DNA of 64,000 nt from Virgibacillus aidingensis (GTDB taxonomy: Bacteria; Bacillota; Bacilli; Bacillales; Amphibacillaceae), in the NCBI RefSeq assembly GCF_010994035.1, contig NZ_WIXN01000009.1, positions 62,001 through 126,000 of the forward strand, written 5' to 3'. Positions 25,602-33,896 of this stretch are shown piece after piece. Each line of letters begins with the position of its first letter. Position 1 is the first letter of the stretch. The position numbers and the translations under genes are program-made. Under the pieces are notes generated by a model. It did no database searches and was not told the origin of the DNA. It saw only the letters and a list, made by a program, of their open reading frames with translations.

Positions 25602-27086
25602 ATGAATACAGATGAACTGCTCTCCAGTTTAAAAATGAAAAATACTTACGGTATACTGCCCGAAAAGATAAATGCTATACACCAAGACTCTCGTGAAGTT
25701 GGCCCGGGTACTTTATTCATATGTATTCAAGGCCACACGGTGGATGGACATAATTATTGCAATGAAGCTATCAGCAGAGGAGCATCTATTGTAGTAGCAG
25801 AAAGAAAGCTGCCAATAGATTATAACAATACATCTCTTGTCGTTGTCCCCGATTCAAAAAAAGCATTGTCCGTCCTCGCAGGTAAATTTTACGGCTTCCC
25901 TTCTTTAGATATGACTTTATTTGGGGTGACAGGCACAAATGGCAAAACTACAGTAACCAGTATCATCAAGCAGATGCTTCAAAAATCCGGACATACCGCA
26001 GCTTTATCCGGTACAAATGGACTCGAGGTGGGCAATGATTTTTTTACAAGTAAAAATACGACATCCGATGCACTGACAAACCATCTTATGCTGCATTATG
26101 TCAAGGAAAAGAATATAGACCATGTAGTGATGGAGGTTTCCTCTCAAGGCTTGTTGGAAGGCAGACTATGGGGGATTGATTTTGATATCGTTACATTTAC
26201 AAACCTGACACATGACCATCTTGATTACCATGAAACGATGGAACAATATGGATATGTAAAGTCGCTTTTATTTTCCCAGCTTGGCAATAATACCAACAAA
26301 CCAAAATTTGCTGTGTTAAACCAGGATGATAGCTGGTCAGATCTATATCGGAAAGTAACTGCCGCTGAAGTAATTACTTACGCTATTCATGAAGAAGCCA
26401 GCTTTCAAGCTGCAAATATACGCTATTATAAAGACAGGACCTCCTTTACACTTCATTCTCCTGAGGGAAAATTTCAGGCAGAGATGAGACTGCTTGGTGA
26501 ATTTAATGTATACAACGCCCTTGCTGCCATTGCTTCCATGTATGTGAAGGGCGTCGATGTAATATCATTGGTCGAATTGCTTAAAGAAATTGAACCGATC
26601 CAGGGAAGAATGGAAAAAATAACGATACAAGCACCTATAACGATGTATGTGGATTATGCCCATACTCCGGATGCCATTGAAAAATCCATTTCCACGGTCC
26701 TTCCGTTTAAACAGAACAGACTAATCTACGTGGCAGGCACAGGCGGGGACAGGGACGCATATAAGCGTCCATTTATCGCTGAAAAAGCATCTTCAGCAGA
26801 TGTGGTAGTCCTGACAATAAATGATCCCAGATATGAAGATACAGAACTGATTCTAAAAGAAATGGAAGCGGGGATGCAGCATAATAACTATGTACTGATT
26901 CCGGACCGGAAAGAGGCAATCAGTCATGCCATTGAAATAAGTGAACCCGGGGATATTATTGTATTCGCAGGAAAGGGACGGGAGGATTATCAAATCATTC
27001 ATAATGAGAAGCACCCGCACAGTGATTTAACGATTGCCATGGAGCAATGTCAGCATAAATATCGTGATAATGCACCAAGTTTTTAA
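25602..27086 (+). CDS. MurE-like UDP-N-acetylmuramoyl-tripeptide ligase, possible paralogue
   Basis: 494-residue Mur ligase with all three domains. The N-terminal MurE-type UDP-binding domain has DSREVGPGTLFICIQG. The ATP domain has GVTGTNGKTTVTS and NLTHDHLDYHETM, with a following Lys (YVKSLLF) in the carbamylation position. The C-terminal domain has QGRMEKI, DYAHTPDAI and AGKGRED. The amino-acid recognition site reads N407-D-P-R410; in meso-DAP-adding MurE it is usually DNPR. The gene stands alone between mrp and sigK, not in a division cluster, so it is probably a second MurE, perhaps sporulation-linked by position. Substrate unknown. Confidence 0.82.
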   Translation: MNTDELLSSLKMKNTYGILPEKINAIHQDSREVGPGTLFICIQGHTVDGHNYCNEAISRGASIVVAERKLPIDYNNTSLVVVPDSKKALSVLAGKFYGFPSLDMTLFGVTGTNGKTTVTSIIKQMLQKSGHTAALSGTNGLEVGNDFFTSKNTTSDALTNHLMLHYVKEKNIDHVVMEVSSQGLLEGRLWGIDFDIVTFTNLTHDHLDYHETMEQYGYVKSLLFSQLGNNTNKPKFAVLNQDDSWSDLYRKVTAAEVITYAIHEEASFQAANIRYYKDRTSFTLHSPEGKFQAEMRLLGEFNVYNALAAIASMYVKGVDVISLVELLKEIEPIQGRMEKITIQAPITMYVDYAHTPDAIEKSISTVLPFKQNRLIYVAGTGGDRDAYKRPFIAEKASSADVVVLTINDPRYEDTELILKEMEAGMQHNNYVLIPDRKEAISHAIEISEPGDIIVFAGKGREDYQIIHNEKHPHSDLTIAMEQCQHKYRDNAPSF

Positions 27087-27108
27087 GCAAAAAATCAGCA
27101 AAGAAGGT

Positions 27109-27145
27109 TCGGACAGACACAAAACCTCCTCCAGCCACATACATT
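27109..27145 (+). promoter_or_regulatory. Predicted SigE/SigK promoter with SpoIIID site for sigK
   Basis: CATACATT (27138-27145) matches the SigE -10 CATACAAT at 7 of 8. CACA (27118-27121) lies 16 bp upstream, as in SigK promoters (mACm-N16-CATAnnnTA, one mismatch). TCGGACAGAC (27109-27118) matches the SpoIIID consensus WWRRACARNY at 9 of 10. In B. subtilis sigK is driven by SigE plus SpoIIID and then SigK. Confidence 0.65.
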
Positions 27146-27181
27146 GATGTATAGGCTAAAGCCCAGCTCTTATTAGGAGGT
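27124..27181 (+). repeat. Inverted repeat pairing the sigK Shine-Dalgarno with its promoter spacer
   Basis: ACCTCCT (27124-27130) is the exact complement of AGGAGGT (27175-27181), the sigK ribosome site. An inner AGCC/GGCT and TACAT/ATGTA pairing can extend the fold. The 5' arm lies in the -35/-10 spacer, so only read-through RNA would contain it. Confidence 0.7.
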
Positions 27182-27188
27182 GTACTGT

Positions 27189-27890
27189 TTGTCCGGAATT
27201 TTAAGTGTTCTTGCTCTTCTGGTTAAAGAAACACTATTTTTTGTTTCCTATGTAAAAAACCATGCATTTCCCCAGCCGCTCCCCCCCGAAGAAGAAATGA
27301 AGTATATAAAAGAAATGCAAAACGGGAGCGAGACAGCCAGGAATAAGCTAATAGAACATAATTTAAGACTCGTTGCACACATTGTGAAAAAATTTGAGAA
27401 TACCGGTGAGGACGTAGAGGATTTAATTTCCATAGGGACAATCGGACTGATTAAAGGCGTGGAAAGCTTTTCTCTGGATAAAGGAACAAAGCTTGCAACT
27501 TATGCAGCCAGGTGTATAGAAAATGAGATACTTATGCATCTTAGGGCATTAAAAAAAGTAAAAAAAGATGTTTCACTTCATGATCCCATTGGTCAGGATA
27601 AAGAAGGAAATGAAATTAGTCTAATTGATATATTGGAAGCTGAAAATGAAAATATTATCGAATACATTCAATTAAACATGGAAATTAAAAAAATGCAGGA
27701 TTACTTTACCGTACTAGATAAGCGGGAACGGGAAGTAGTTATGCATCGGTATGGATTAAATGATTCCAAAGAAATGACGCAAAGGGAAATTGCCAAAATG
27801 CTGAACATCTCCAGAAGTTATGTCTCCCGGATAGAAAAAAGAGCTTTAATGAAAGTATTTCATGAATATTACCGGAAAGAAAGACAATAA
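27189..27890 (+). CDS. sigK: RNA polymerase sigma factor SigK (intact, pro-form)
   Basis: 233-residue mother-cell sigma factor for late sporulation. Region 2 ([46 protein letters not shown]) and region 4 ([26 protein letters not shown]) match SigK. The TTG at 27189, 8 nt after AGGAGG, gives a pro-sequence of exactly 20 residues ending ETLFFVS before YVKNH, the same length and cleavage context as B. subtilis pro-SigK. The gene is continuous, with no skin element. It is convergent with yrhC and shares its terminator. Confidence 0.96.
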   Translation: MSGILSVLALLVKETLFFVSYVKNHAFPQPLPPEEEMKYIKEMQNGSETARNKLIEHNLRLVAHIVKKFENTGEDVEDLISIGTIGLIKGVESFSLDKGTKLATYAARCIENEILMHLRALKKVKKDVSLHDPIGQDKEGNEISLIDILEAENENIIEYIQLNMEIKKMQDYFTVLDKREREVVMHRYGLNDSKEMTQREIAKMLNISRSYVSRIEKRALMKVFHEYYRKERQ

Positions 27891-27917
27891 AGTGTATATA
27901 AATTTTTTTGCTATCTT

Positions 27918-27972
27918 AATTGGAAAATGAGCACATTCAATTGTGCTCATTTTCCAATTGTATTTTTATTTT
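27918..27972 (+). terminator. Terminator of sigK, overlapping the end of yrhC
   Basis: A perfect 18-bp stem (AATTGGAAAATGAGCACA 27918-27935 / TGTGCTCATTTTCCAATT 27942-27959) with a 6-nt loop is followed on plus by GTATTTTTATTTT. The downstream arm encodes the last residues of yrhC, whose stop lies in the loop. On minus there is no immediate T-run. Confidence 0.92.
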
Positions 27973-28173
27973 CAATGACGTACAGCCATATCCTATCCCT
28001 GAAAGAATCGTCAGCAGGGAAAGGAAAAATAGAAGATTTCCTCCACTTGCCGGCTGAATATATGTTGTCGTAACCGCACCGAAGTATAAATAGCTTCCTA
28101 TTACCAGTAAAACAGCCATAAATCTTCTGCAGTCCTTTTGCTTCAGCTTAAGCTGTTTTTTGTTTTTATTCAT
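27937..28173 (-). CDS. yrhC: YrhC family membrane protein
   Basis: 78 residues: a basic N-terminus (NKNKKQLKLKQKD), then two membrane helices (about 19-39 and 47-66). Size, design and position downstream of mtnN match B. subtilis YrhC. Function unknown. In B. subtilis mccA and mccB separate mtnN from yrhC; here they are missing. Its 3' end forms half of the sigK terminator stem. Confidence 0.8.
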   Translation of the reverse strand: MNKNKKQLKLKQKDCRRFMAVLLVIGSYLYFGAVTTTYIQPASGGNLLFFLSLLTILSGIGYGCTSLKIKIQLENEHN

Positions 28174-28242
28174 TTTCCCCCTCCTCTATAGGCAAGAATA
28201 ACATATAAGTTTTACCGCAAGGAGTGGTAATTGCTGGGGTTG

Positions 28243-28932
28243 TTACATTTCCCTGATCATCGTAATAATTAAATCAGCCGCATTCTTTGCTGCCTTTTCC
28301 AGGAAAGCTTCAAAAGATACAGAAGAACTTTTACCTGCTATATCGGAAAGCGCGCGGATAATAACAAATGGAATATTGTACTGGTAACAAACTTGGGCTA
28401 TAGCAGCTGCTTCCATTTCAGCAGCCAGCAATCCTTTGAACTTATGTCTTACAAATCCGACCCTTTCCTGATCTTCCATAAATGAATCTCCTGTTGCAAT
28501 AAGCCCCTTTTTATAAGGAAGCTCCAGTTGTTCCAGTGCCTTCATTACCTGCTGTATAAGCTCCTTGTCCGCTTTATATGCTGATGGCATCCCGGGCAGC
28601 TGTCCGTAATCATAATCGAAAGCAGTGGCATCCACGTCATGGTGTACGACTTCTGTAGAAATTACAATATCGCCAATCGTCAGATCTTCGTGAAAACCGC
28701 CTGCAGATCCGGTATTAATTACACGGGAAGGCTGATAACGCTCATGCATAATTGTTGCAGCCATTGCGGCATTAACCTTGCCGATGCCTGATTTAAGCAG
28801 AACAACTTTTTTTCCATCGATATACCCTTCTGCAAATAGGCAATTTGCGATTATTTGTTGCTTTTTATCAGTCATGTTCTCCAGTAAAATCGCAACTTCC
28901 TCGTCCATTGCCCCTATAATGCCTATTGTCAC
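28243..28932 (-). CDS. mtnN: 5'-methylthioadenosine/S-adenosylhomocysteine nucleosidase
   Basis: 229-residue nucleosidase that removes adenine from MTA and SAH, recycling SAM by-products. Conserved MTIGIIGAMDEEV, LLKSGIGKVNAA, NTGSAGGF, GDIVISTEVVHHDVDAT, EMEAAAIAQVCYQY (catalytic Glu region) and RALSDIA are present. It follows yrrS by 38 bp and precedes yrhC. Confidence 0.97.
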   Translation of the reverse strand: MTIGIIGAMDEEVAILLENMTDKKQQIIANCLFAEGYIDGKKVVLLKSGIGKVNAAMAATIMHERYQPSRVINTGSAGGFHEDLTIGDIVISTEVVHHDVDATAFDYDYGQLPGMPSAYKADKELIQQVMKALEQLELPYKKGLIATGDSFMEDQERVGFVRHKFKGLLAAEMEAAAIAQVCYQYNIPFVIIRALSDIAGKSSSVSFEAFLEKAAKNAADLIITMIREM

Positions 28933-28970
28933 TTAGATTGCCTCCATTTCTGCTTCATTTTACTTTTTCT

Positions 28971-29627
28971 TTACACATCCACTTCTTCTAATTCTTCTAC
29001 TTTGGTCGGCTGCCAGCCTTCCCCGTCTATCCATGATAAAAACACACGATAGATTTCGGTGTGATCACCGTCGGATACGGTAGCAACAACCCTTTGATCT
29101 CCATCGTTTCCTACCCAGTGTGTAGTAATATCATTTTCGTTCAAACCGGTAGCGTATATAACTGCCTCCTCAATTTCAATTCGATCCTGAGAACCGTCAC
29201 TGTAATCCGTTGTGTGCGGTCCTTCCTGTTCTGTCCCAACAGGCTGCCAGTTTCCGGTATATGCCGCAATTACATTCCCGTCATTAGAATCGACTTCTTC
29301 AATTTCAACGTCCCCATTCAGCTCGCTATTATCCTCTTCATCTTCATCCGCGTCTTCACTATTTTCATCATTCTCATTTACGTCTGTATCTTCTGTTTCC
29401 TCATCGCTTTTATCTTCTATTATTATTTCATCATTATTGGCTGTGTTTTCATCAGAGGGCGAATCATCAGAATCAGCCATATCATTATCCCCGCCGCCAA
29501 AAATCCATATACCAAACAGGACAACAAGCAATACACTGCCTGTAATCAATAATGTGGAAATATACTTTGTATTCTTTCTGCGCTTTTCAAACTTGTCCAC
29601 TCTAGAATGTCTGTCAAAATCACTCAT
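28971..29627 (-). CDS. yrrS: YrrS family membrane-anchored acidic protein (DUF1510)
   Basis: 218 residues. A basic cytoplasmic start (KFEKRRKNTKY) and one membrane helix (about 24-44) precede a long Asp/Glu/Asn/Ser-rich linker (about 48-112) and a C-terminal DUF1510 domain (about 118-218, with YTGNWQPVGTEQEGPH). The unusual acidity of the linker fits a salt-adapted cell. In B. subtilis yrrS sits beside pbpI, which is absent here. Function not established. Confidence 0.88.
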   Translation of the reverse strand: MSDFDRHSRVDKFEKRRKNTKYISTLLITGSVLLVVLFGIWIFGGGDNDMADSDDSPSDENTANNDEIIIEDKSDEETEDTDVNENDENSEDADEDEEDNSELNGDVEIEEVDSNDGNVIAAYTGNWQPVGTEQEGPHTTDYSDGSQDRIEIEEAVIYATGLNENDITTHWVGNDGDQRVVATVSDGDHTEIYRVFLSWIDGEGWQPTKVEELEEVDV

Positions 29628-29764
29628 GCATATATCCCCCTCCTCTTCCTTATTCTACTATAATAGCATATTTACCTGAATGATTAATATGCAGAAACCG
29701 AGGTTAACTTTAAAGACCCTGAATCATAAGAAAGCGTAAAATTAATAATTTTCCATGGAAACTA

Positions 29765-29789
29765 AAAAAGCAGGTATCCCTGCTTTTTC
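29765..29789 (-). terminator. Terminator downstream of greA and the dispersed element
   Basis: AAAAAGCAGG pairs with CCTGCTTTTT around a 4-nt loop; T-runs exist on both strands. On minus it would end greA-operon transcripts after they pass through the element. Confidence 0.8.
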
Positions 29790-29888
29790 TAGAAATATAA
29801 CTATTTTACATATCCTGCAATTCGAGTTTGGCATAAAAAAATTTTATTAAACAGAAACCTGACCGTTTGCGCTTAAAACCTGCTCCGG

Positions 29889-30046
29889 AAATATACTTTC
29901 ACCATTTGCACAAGTTCGACATGCAATTAAACTCCCTTTGGCCGTTTTCCCGGTGTCTGCTTTGCCGCGTACAGCTTGTTAAGCCTTCTCATACTCGTCG
30001 AGCTGCAAGTTTCTCAATGGTGCAGTACTCCTCGCAAGTAAAGATT
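29889..30046 (-). repeat. Dispersed intergenic element, copy 2
   Basis: 158 bp, read on the minus strand, alignable along its whole length with 9545-9701 (shared blocks listed there). In this copy CAGCT pairs with AGCTG around the ACGAG block. It lies in the 3' region of greA, on the same strand, ahead of the terminator. Confidence 0.75.
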
Positions 30047-30139
30047 GCTGACTCCTGGGTTCTGCCTCAGCCGCTTCCAAAAGACTATTGAGGAATGTGC
30101 TGCCGGCCCTCTTCTTGAATAGTTGAGCCGGATATTAAT

Positions 30140-30616
30140 TTAATTAACCTTTACAATTTTTACTTGTATATCTCCACCTGGGGTTGCTACAGCTACTTCT
30201 GCACCTACTTCCTGGCCGATCAGACTTTTAGCCATAGGAGAATCATTGGATATTTTGCCTTCAAAAGGGTCTGCCTCAGCACTTCCCACGATCGTATAGG
30301 TTTCTTCCTCCCCATCAGGAAGCTCCTGGAATGTAACCGTTTTACCCAAGGCAACCACATTCGGATCATCATTGTTATTCTCAATAATTACGGCGTTGCG
30401 AATCATTTTTTCAACTTGAGCGATTCTTGATTCCACAAAAGCCTGCTCATCTTTTGCAGCATCATATTCCGAGTTCTCGGACAGATCCCCAAAATCCCTT
30501 GCAACCTTTATTCTTTCAACGACTTCCTGGCGTCTGTCCGTTTTTAAATAATGCAATTCTTTCTCTAATTTTTCTTTTCCCTCTTGTGTCATATAATATT
30601 CTTTCTCTATTGCCAT
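30140..30616 (-). CDS. greA: Transcription elongation factor GreA
   Basis: 158-residue factor that rescues backtracked RNA polymerase by stimulating transcript cleavage. The N-terminal coiled coil (about 5-75) has [15 protein letters not shown], with acidic tip residues, and the C-terminal FKBP-like domain has [14 protein letters not shown]. The ribosome site is AGGAG. It ends the trmR-udk-greA unit. Confidence 0.98.
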   Translation of the reverse strand: MAIEKEYYMTQEGKEKLEKELHYLKTDRRQEVVERIKVARDFGDLSENSEYDAAKDEQAFVESRIAQVEKMIRNAVIIENNNDDPNVVALGKTVTFQELPDGEEETYTIVGSAEADPFEGKISNDSPMAKSLIGQEVGAEVAVATPGGDIQVKIVKVN

Positions 30617-30760
30617 TCAGAACACTCCTTTTTCTTTCTTTCCCATATATTATGAATAAGTATTGTTTACATGCTTTTCAGGCTGTTAAAATATACTAAT
30701 CAATACTATGGCAGAATTCCTTTATTTTTTCAATACTTTTCTTTTATTTGTTGTGATTTC

Positions 30761-31411
30761 CTACTCATGTTCACCTTTATTCCACTGTTTTTTGGCCAGG
30801 ATATTCTCTATTTTTGTTGCCATAATATCGATGGCCACATGGTTATGACCGCCTTCGGGAATAATAATATCTGCATAGCGCTTGGTAGGTTCTATGAACT
30901 GCAGATGAGAAGGGCGGACATTATTAATATACTGTTCAATAACCGAATCCAGCGTTCTCCCCCGCTCTTTAATGTCCCGCAATAACCTCCTGATAATCCT
31001 GAGGTCGGCATCCGTATCCACAAAAACTTTTATATCCATTAAATCAACAAGTCTTGGGTCTTCTAAAATGAGTATACCTTCAATGATGATAACTTCCTTT
31101 GGTTCTACCGTAATCACTTTTTCGGAGCGGGTATGCGTTTTATAGTCATATACCGGTTTTTCAATCGTTTCGTTATTCAGCAGTTTATTTATATGATTAA
31201 TCAGCAAATCATGATCAAAAGCGAGGGGATGGTCGTAATTTGTGTTTAATCTCTCTTCAAAAGGCAAATGACTTTGGTCTTTATAATAATAGTCCTGTTC
31301 AATTACAAGGATTGTTTTTTCTGCAAAGCGTCTGCATATGGACTGGGTTACTGAAGTTTTACCACTTCCGCTGCCGCCTGCCACACCGATGACTACTGGT
31401 TTGTCTTTCAT
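30761..31411 (-). CDS. udk: Uridine/cytidine kinase
   Basis: 216-residue pyrimidine salvage kinase. The P-loop GGSGSGKTS is at residues 12-20, followed by [25 protein letters not shown], the lid [11 protein letters not shown] and the C-terminal [12 protein letters not shown]. It starts 17 bp after trmR and precedes greA. Confidence 0.97.
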   Translation of the reverse strand: MKDKPVVIGVAGGSGSGKTSVTQSICRRFAEKTILVIEQDYYYKDQSHLPFEERLNTNYDHPLAFDHDLLINHINKLLNNETIEKPVYDYKTHTRSEKVITVEPKEVIIIEGILILEDPRLVDLMDIKVFVDTDADLRIIRRLLRDIKERGRTLDSVIEQYINNVRPSHLQFIEPTKRYADIIIPEGGHNHVAIDIMATKIENILAKKQWNKGEHE

Positions 31412-31428
31412 ACAATCAGCTTCTCCCT

Positions 31429-32064
31429 TTACATTTTTATACTGATGGCAACTCCATCACCAATAGGTATGATTGAAGTGCTGTAATTTGGGTGTCCTGA
31501 TATAAATTGATTATACTCCTGAAGCTTCTTCACCATCTTATTATATCTTGAATGGTTTATGTTTTCAGGATTCATGACATACCCTCTAAATAATACATTA
31601 TCTGACAGGATGATGCCATTATTTTTCAGCAATGAATGAGAGAGTTCAAAGAAATGTTTATATTGTCCCTTTGCTGCATCAATAAATATCATCTCATATG
31701 ATTCATGCGGCAAGGAAGGCAAAATGTCCAATGCATCACCATAAATAATTTCAATCTGCCGCTCCTTGTTAAGTCTCTTCACATTTTCCTTCGCCTGGTA
31801 ATAGCGGTCAACATCTCTTTCAATTGTGGTTACTTTCGTATGCCGGTATGATTCAGCCATTCGGAGTGCTGAGTAACCGATTGCTGTTCCAATTTCCAAA
31901 ATCGCTTCCGGTTTTTGCAGCTGAATTAATTGTGTTACAAATTGCATGCTCACGGGATCCATAATAGGAATATGGTCCTTTCGGGCACTTTGCTCTATTT
32001 CTTTTACCCATTTTTTTGTTTGCGGTAAAAGTGTACGTAAATACTCTTCCAGGTCTTCATTCAT
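31429..32064 (-). CDS. trmR: tRNA 5-hydroxyuridine methyltransferase (YrrM)
   Basis: 211-residue O-methyltransferase of the class I fold: [16 protein letters not shown] (motif I), [17 protein letters not shown] and [15 protein letters not shown]. subtilis YrrM/TrmR methylates 5-hydroxyuridine-34 of tRNA to 5-methoxyuridine. In B. subtilis it is followed by yrrN/yrrO (TrhP1/TrhP2), which make the hydroxyuridine; here udk follows directly. The exact substrate is inferred from synteny. Confidence 0.85.
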   Translation of the reverse strand: MNEDLEEYLRTLLPQTKKWVKEIEQSARKDHIPIMDPVSMQFVTQLIQLQKPEAILEIGTAIGYSALRMAESYRHTKVTTIERDVDRYYQAKENVKRLNKERQIEIIYGDALDILPSLPHESYEMIFIDAAKGQYKHFFELSHSLLKNNGIILSDNVLFRGYVMNPENINHSRYNKMVKKLQEYNQFISGHPNYSTSIIPIGDGVAISIKM

Positions 32065-32148
32065 TATATAACCTCATTCTTAGGCAATTATTTTAATATT
32101 ACCCCATAAATATAGCTGGTAATTCTTCTATATTTGTATTTGCTTTTT

Positions 32149-32207
32149 AAAAAAAATGCCGCTTTAAATGTACCTCAGCAACTTAGTGTTATGGCTATTA
32201 AGCGGCA
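32149..32207 (-). terminator. Terminator between mltG and trmR
   Basis: On the minus strand TGCCGCTT (32207-32200) pairs with AAGCGGCA (32164-32157), enclosing about 35 nt, and is followed by an 8-nt T-run. A smaller TGTGAA/TTCACA hairpin lies just before it, near the mltG stop. Confidence 0.65.
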
Positions 32208-32255
32208 AAAGTGTGCTAAAAAAGGAAATGTGAAAATTATTCACACTCCCAATTT

Positions 32256-33383
32256 TTATTCCGGCTGATCTATATACTGTTCCCTGTTTTGACCATGCTC
32301 TTCAAGTGTCTCTGCGTAATAAATTTCTCCTTCTCCGTCATGAAGGAAATATAGATAATCCGATTCTTCCGGATACAATACGGCCTGAAGGGAATTCTCT
32401 GCGAAATTACTGATGGGGCCGACTGGCAGTGCATCAATATAATAAGTATTATAAGGTGATTCCACTTCAAGATCTTCATATAATACCCGGTCCTTATGCT
32501 CACCCAAAGCGTAAAGAACTGTCGGATCCGTCTGCAGCTGCATGTCTTCCTCCAGCCTGTTATAAAAAACACCTGCGATCTTTACACGCTGTTCCTCGGT
32601 TCTTGCTTCATTTTCCACTAATGAAGCAAAAGTCAATGTTTCATGTAATGTAAAATCGCTGTTATCTATTTCTTCTGAGTAGTTCTCCATTACTGAAACG
32701 GTTTTATTTAACATTTCTTCAACAATTGATGCTATGCTCGGTTCCTGCTCATAAAAACTGTACGTGGAAGCAAATAAATACCCTTCCAGCGGGGTGCGTA
32801 TTTCTTCTGATAAAATATCTTCAGAAAGAATAGTTGGATATGATTCAATTAATTGCTCAATATATTCAGGATCATTCACCACTTCAAGAAATTCCTCTTT
32901 AGAAAAATACAGCTGCTCCGAAAATATTTCAGCAATTTCATCGACTGTCAAGCCTTCAGGTACCGTTACCGTATGAACCGGATCAGCAATTACCCTGCCT
33001 GTCTGAAGGGAGGCAGTCAGCTCTTCCAGCGTCATGGCGGGGGTAAATGTATATTCCCCGGCCTGAAAGTCTGTAGTATTATTAAATGTAGCGTAGAAAC
33101 GAAATATGCGGCTATCTTTAATAAGTCCATTTTCCTGTAAAATTTCCCCAATAGTTGATGATGAAGAACCAATCGGAATGTCGACTGTAATTTCTTCATC
33201 ACTGTCCGGGTCCACGGGCTCAAGTGCTGATGATATATACATATACCCGGAAATACCGCCAATTACCAAAATAGCCAATAAAGATGTAATGATAATAGCG
33301 ACAATTTTGCGTACAGTTCTTGCTTCCTCGCTCCTGGCAATAAGGTTGTCCTTAAAGCTTCCCTTGTTTTTCTTTTTGGACAT
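32256..33383 (-). CDS. mltG: Endolytic murein transglycosylase MltG
   Basis: 375-residue membrane-bound enzyme that cleaves nascent glycan strands and sets their length. A basic N-terminus is followed by a membrane helix (about 27-48), a LysM-like subdomain (about 65-125, IPIGSSSSTIGEILQENGLI) and the YceG domain with catalytic ASLVENEARTEEQR, QTDPTVLYALG and SPYNTYYIDALPVGPISN. The ATG at 33383 has AAAGGGGG upstream; an earlier in-frame ATG precedes that site. It has a terminator on each side. Confidence 0.95.
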   Translation of the reverse strand: MSKKKNKGSFKDNLIARSEEARTVRKIVAIIITSLLAILVIGGISGYMYISSALEPVDPDSDEEITVDIPIGSSSSTIGEILQENGLIKDSRIFRFYATFNNTTDFQAGEYTFTPAMTLEELTASLQTGRVIADPVHTVTVPEGLTVDEIAEIFSEQLYFSKEEFLEVVNDPEYIEQLIESYPTILSEDILSEEIRTPLEGYLFASTYSFYEQEPSIASIVEEMLNKTVSVMENYSEEIDNSDFTLHETLTFASLVENEARTEEQRVKIAGVFYNRLEEDMQLQTDPTVLYALGEHKDRVLYEDLEVESPYNTYYIDALPVGPISNFAENSLQAVLYPEESDYLYFLHDGEGEIYYAETLEEHGQNREQYIDQPE

Positions 33384-33507
33384 GCAAGAGCCCCCTTTCA
33401 TCAGGGTAATTATACTAGAATTCGACCGGATATTCCATTATTAAAATACAGGTTCGTTTTTTGTAATATTGTGCGCGTCTGCTGCCCATATCCTTAATAG
33501 CAGGTAA

Positions 33508-33567
33508 GAGAAAAAATTAAAAAATAGAAGAGAAAGCTAATGCCTCTAACAGCATTAGCTTTCTCTT
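33508..33567 (-). terminator. Terminator after yrzB
   Basis: A 16-bp perfect stem (AAGAGAAAGCTAATGC / GCATTAGCTTTCTCTT, 8-nt loop) followed on minus by CTATTTTTTAATTTTTT. Confidence 0.94.
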
Positions 33568-33596
33568 GCAAAGGTACTATGCAGCAGGCTCAGTGT

Positions 33597-33884
33597 TTAA
33601 ACGTCCTTCTCTTCCTCTGCAAGTGTATGGAGCATCTCCTCCACCATTTCCCATTCATCATCCGATTCAATTGGGAATAAGGATAAATCGTTATTTTCAT
33701 CTTCTTTTTCCTCATACCGGAATGCATATACTTCCACTTCTTCTTCTTCAGACTGTTCAACCGGAACAACAGCAATATAGGACTGATTTGTTTGATCCAC
33801 ATCAAATGTGAACAGCACTTCAAACAGATGTTCTTCTCCGTTTTCATCCGGGATGATAATACGCTCTTTCTCTTCCAATGCCAT
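33597..33884 (-). CDS. yrzB: DUF1292 family protein (YrzB)
   Basis: 95 acidic residues with the DUF1292 pattern ERIIIPDENGEEHLFEVLFTFDVD, then YIAVVPVEQ and VYAFRYEE. It follows ruvX and the IreB-like gene, the same trio as in most Bacilli. Function unknown; a terminator follows. Confidence 0.93.
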   Translation of the reverse strand: MALEEKERIIIPDENGEEHLFEVLFTFDVDQTNQSYIAVVPVEQSEEEEVEVYAFRYEEKEDENNDLSLFPIESDDEWEMVEEMLHTLAEEEKDV

Positions 33885-33896
33885 GATATCCCTCCT

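Larger units (their letters stand above)
29628..30139. other. greA-yrrS intergenic region with dispersed element
   Basis: About 510 bp without a convincing gene. It holds copy 2 of the dispersed element and a hairpin terminator at 29765-29789. The plus-strand frame at 29867-30091 lies entirely across the element and is unlikely to be a real protein. Confidence 0.6.

Noticed and set aside
29867-30091. Plus-strand 74-codon frame in the greA-yrrS gap
   Set aside because: It lies on the opposite strand of element copy 2, lacks a ribosome site and has no domain-like sequence.
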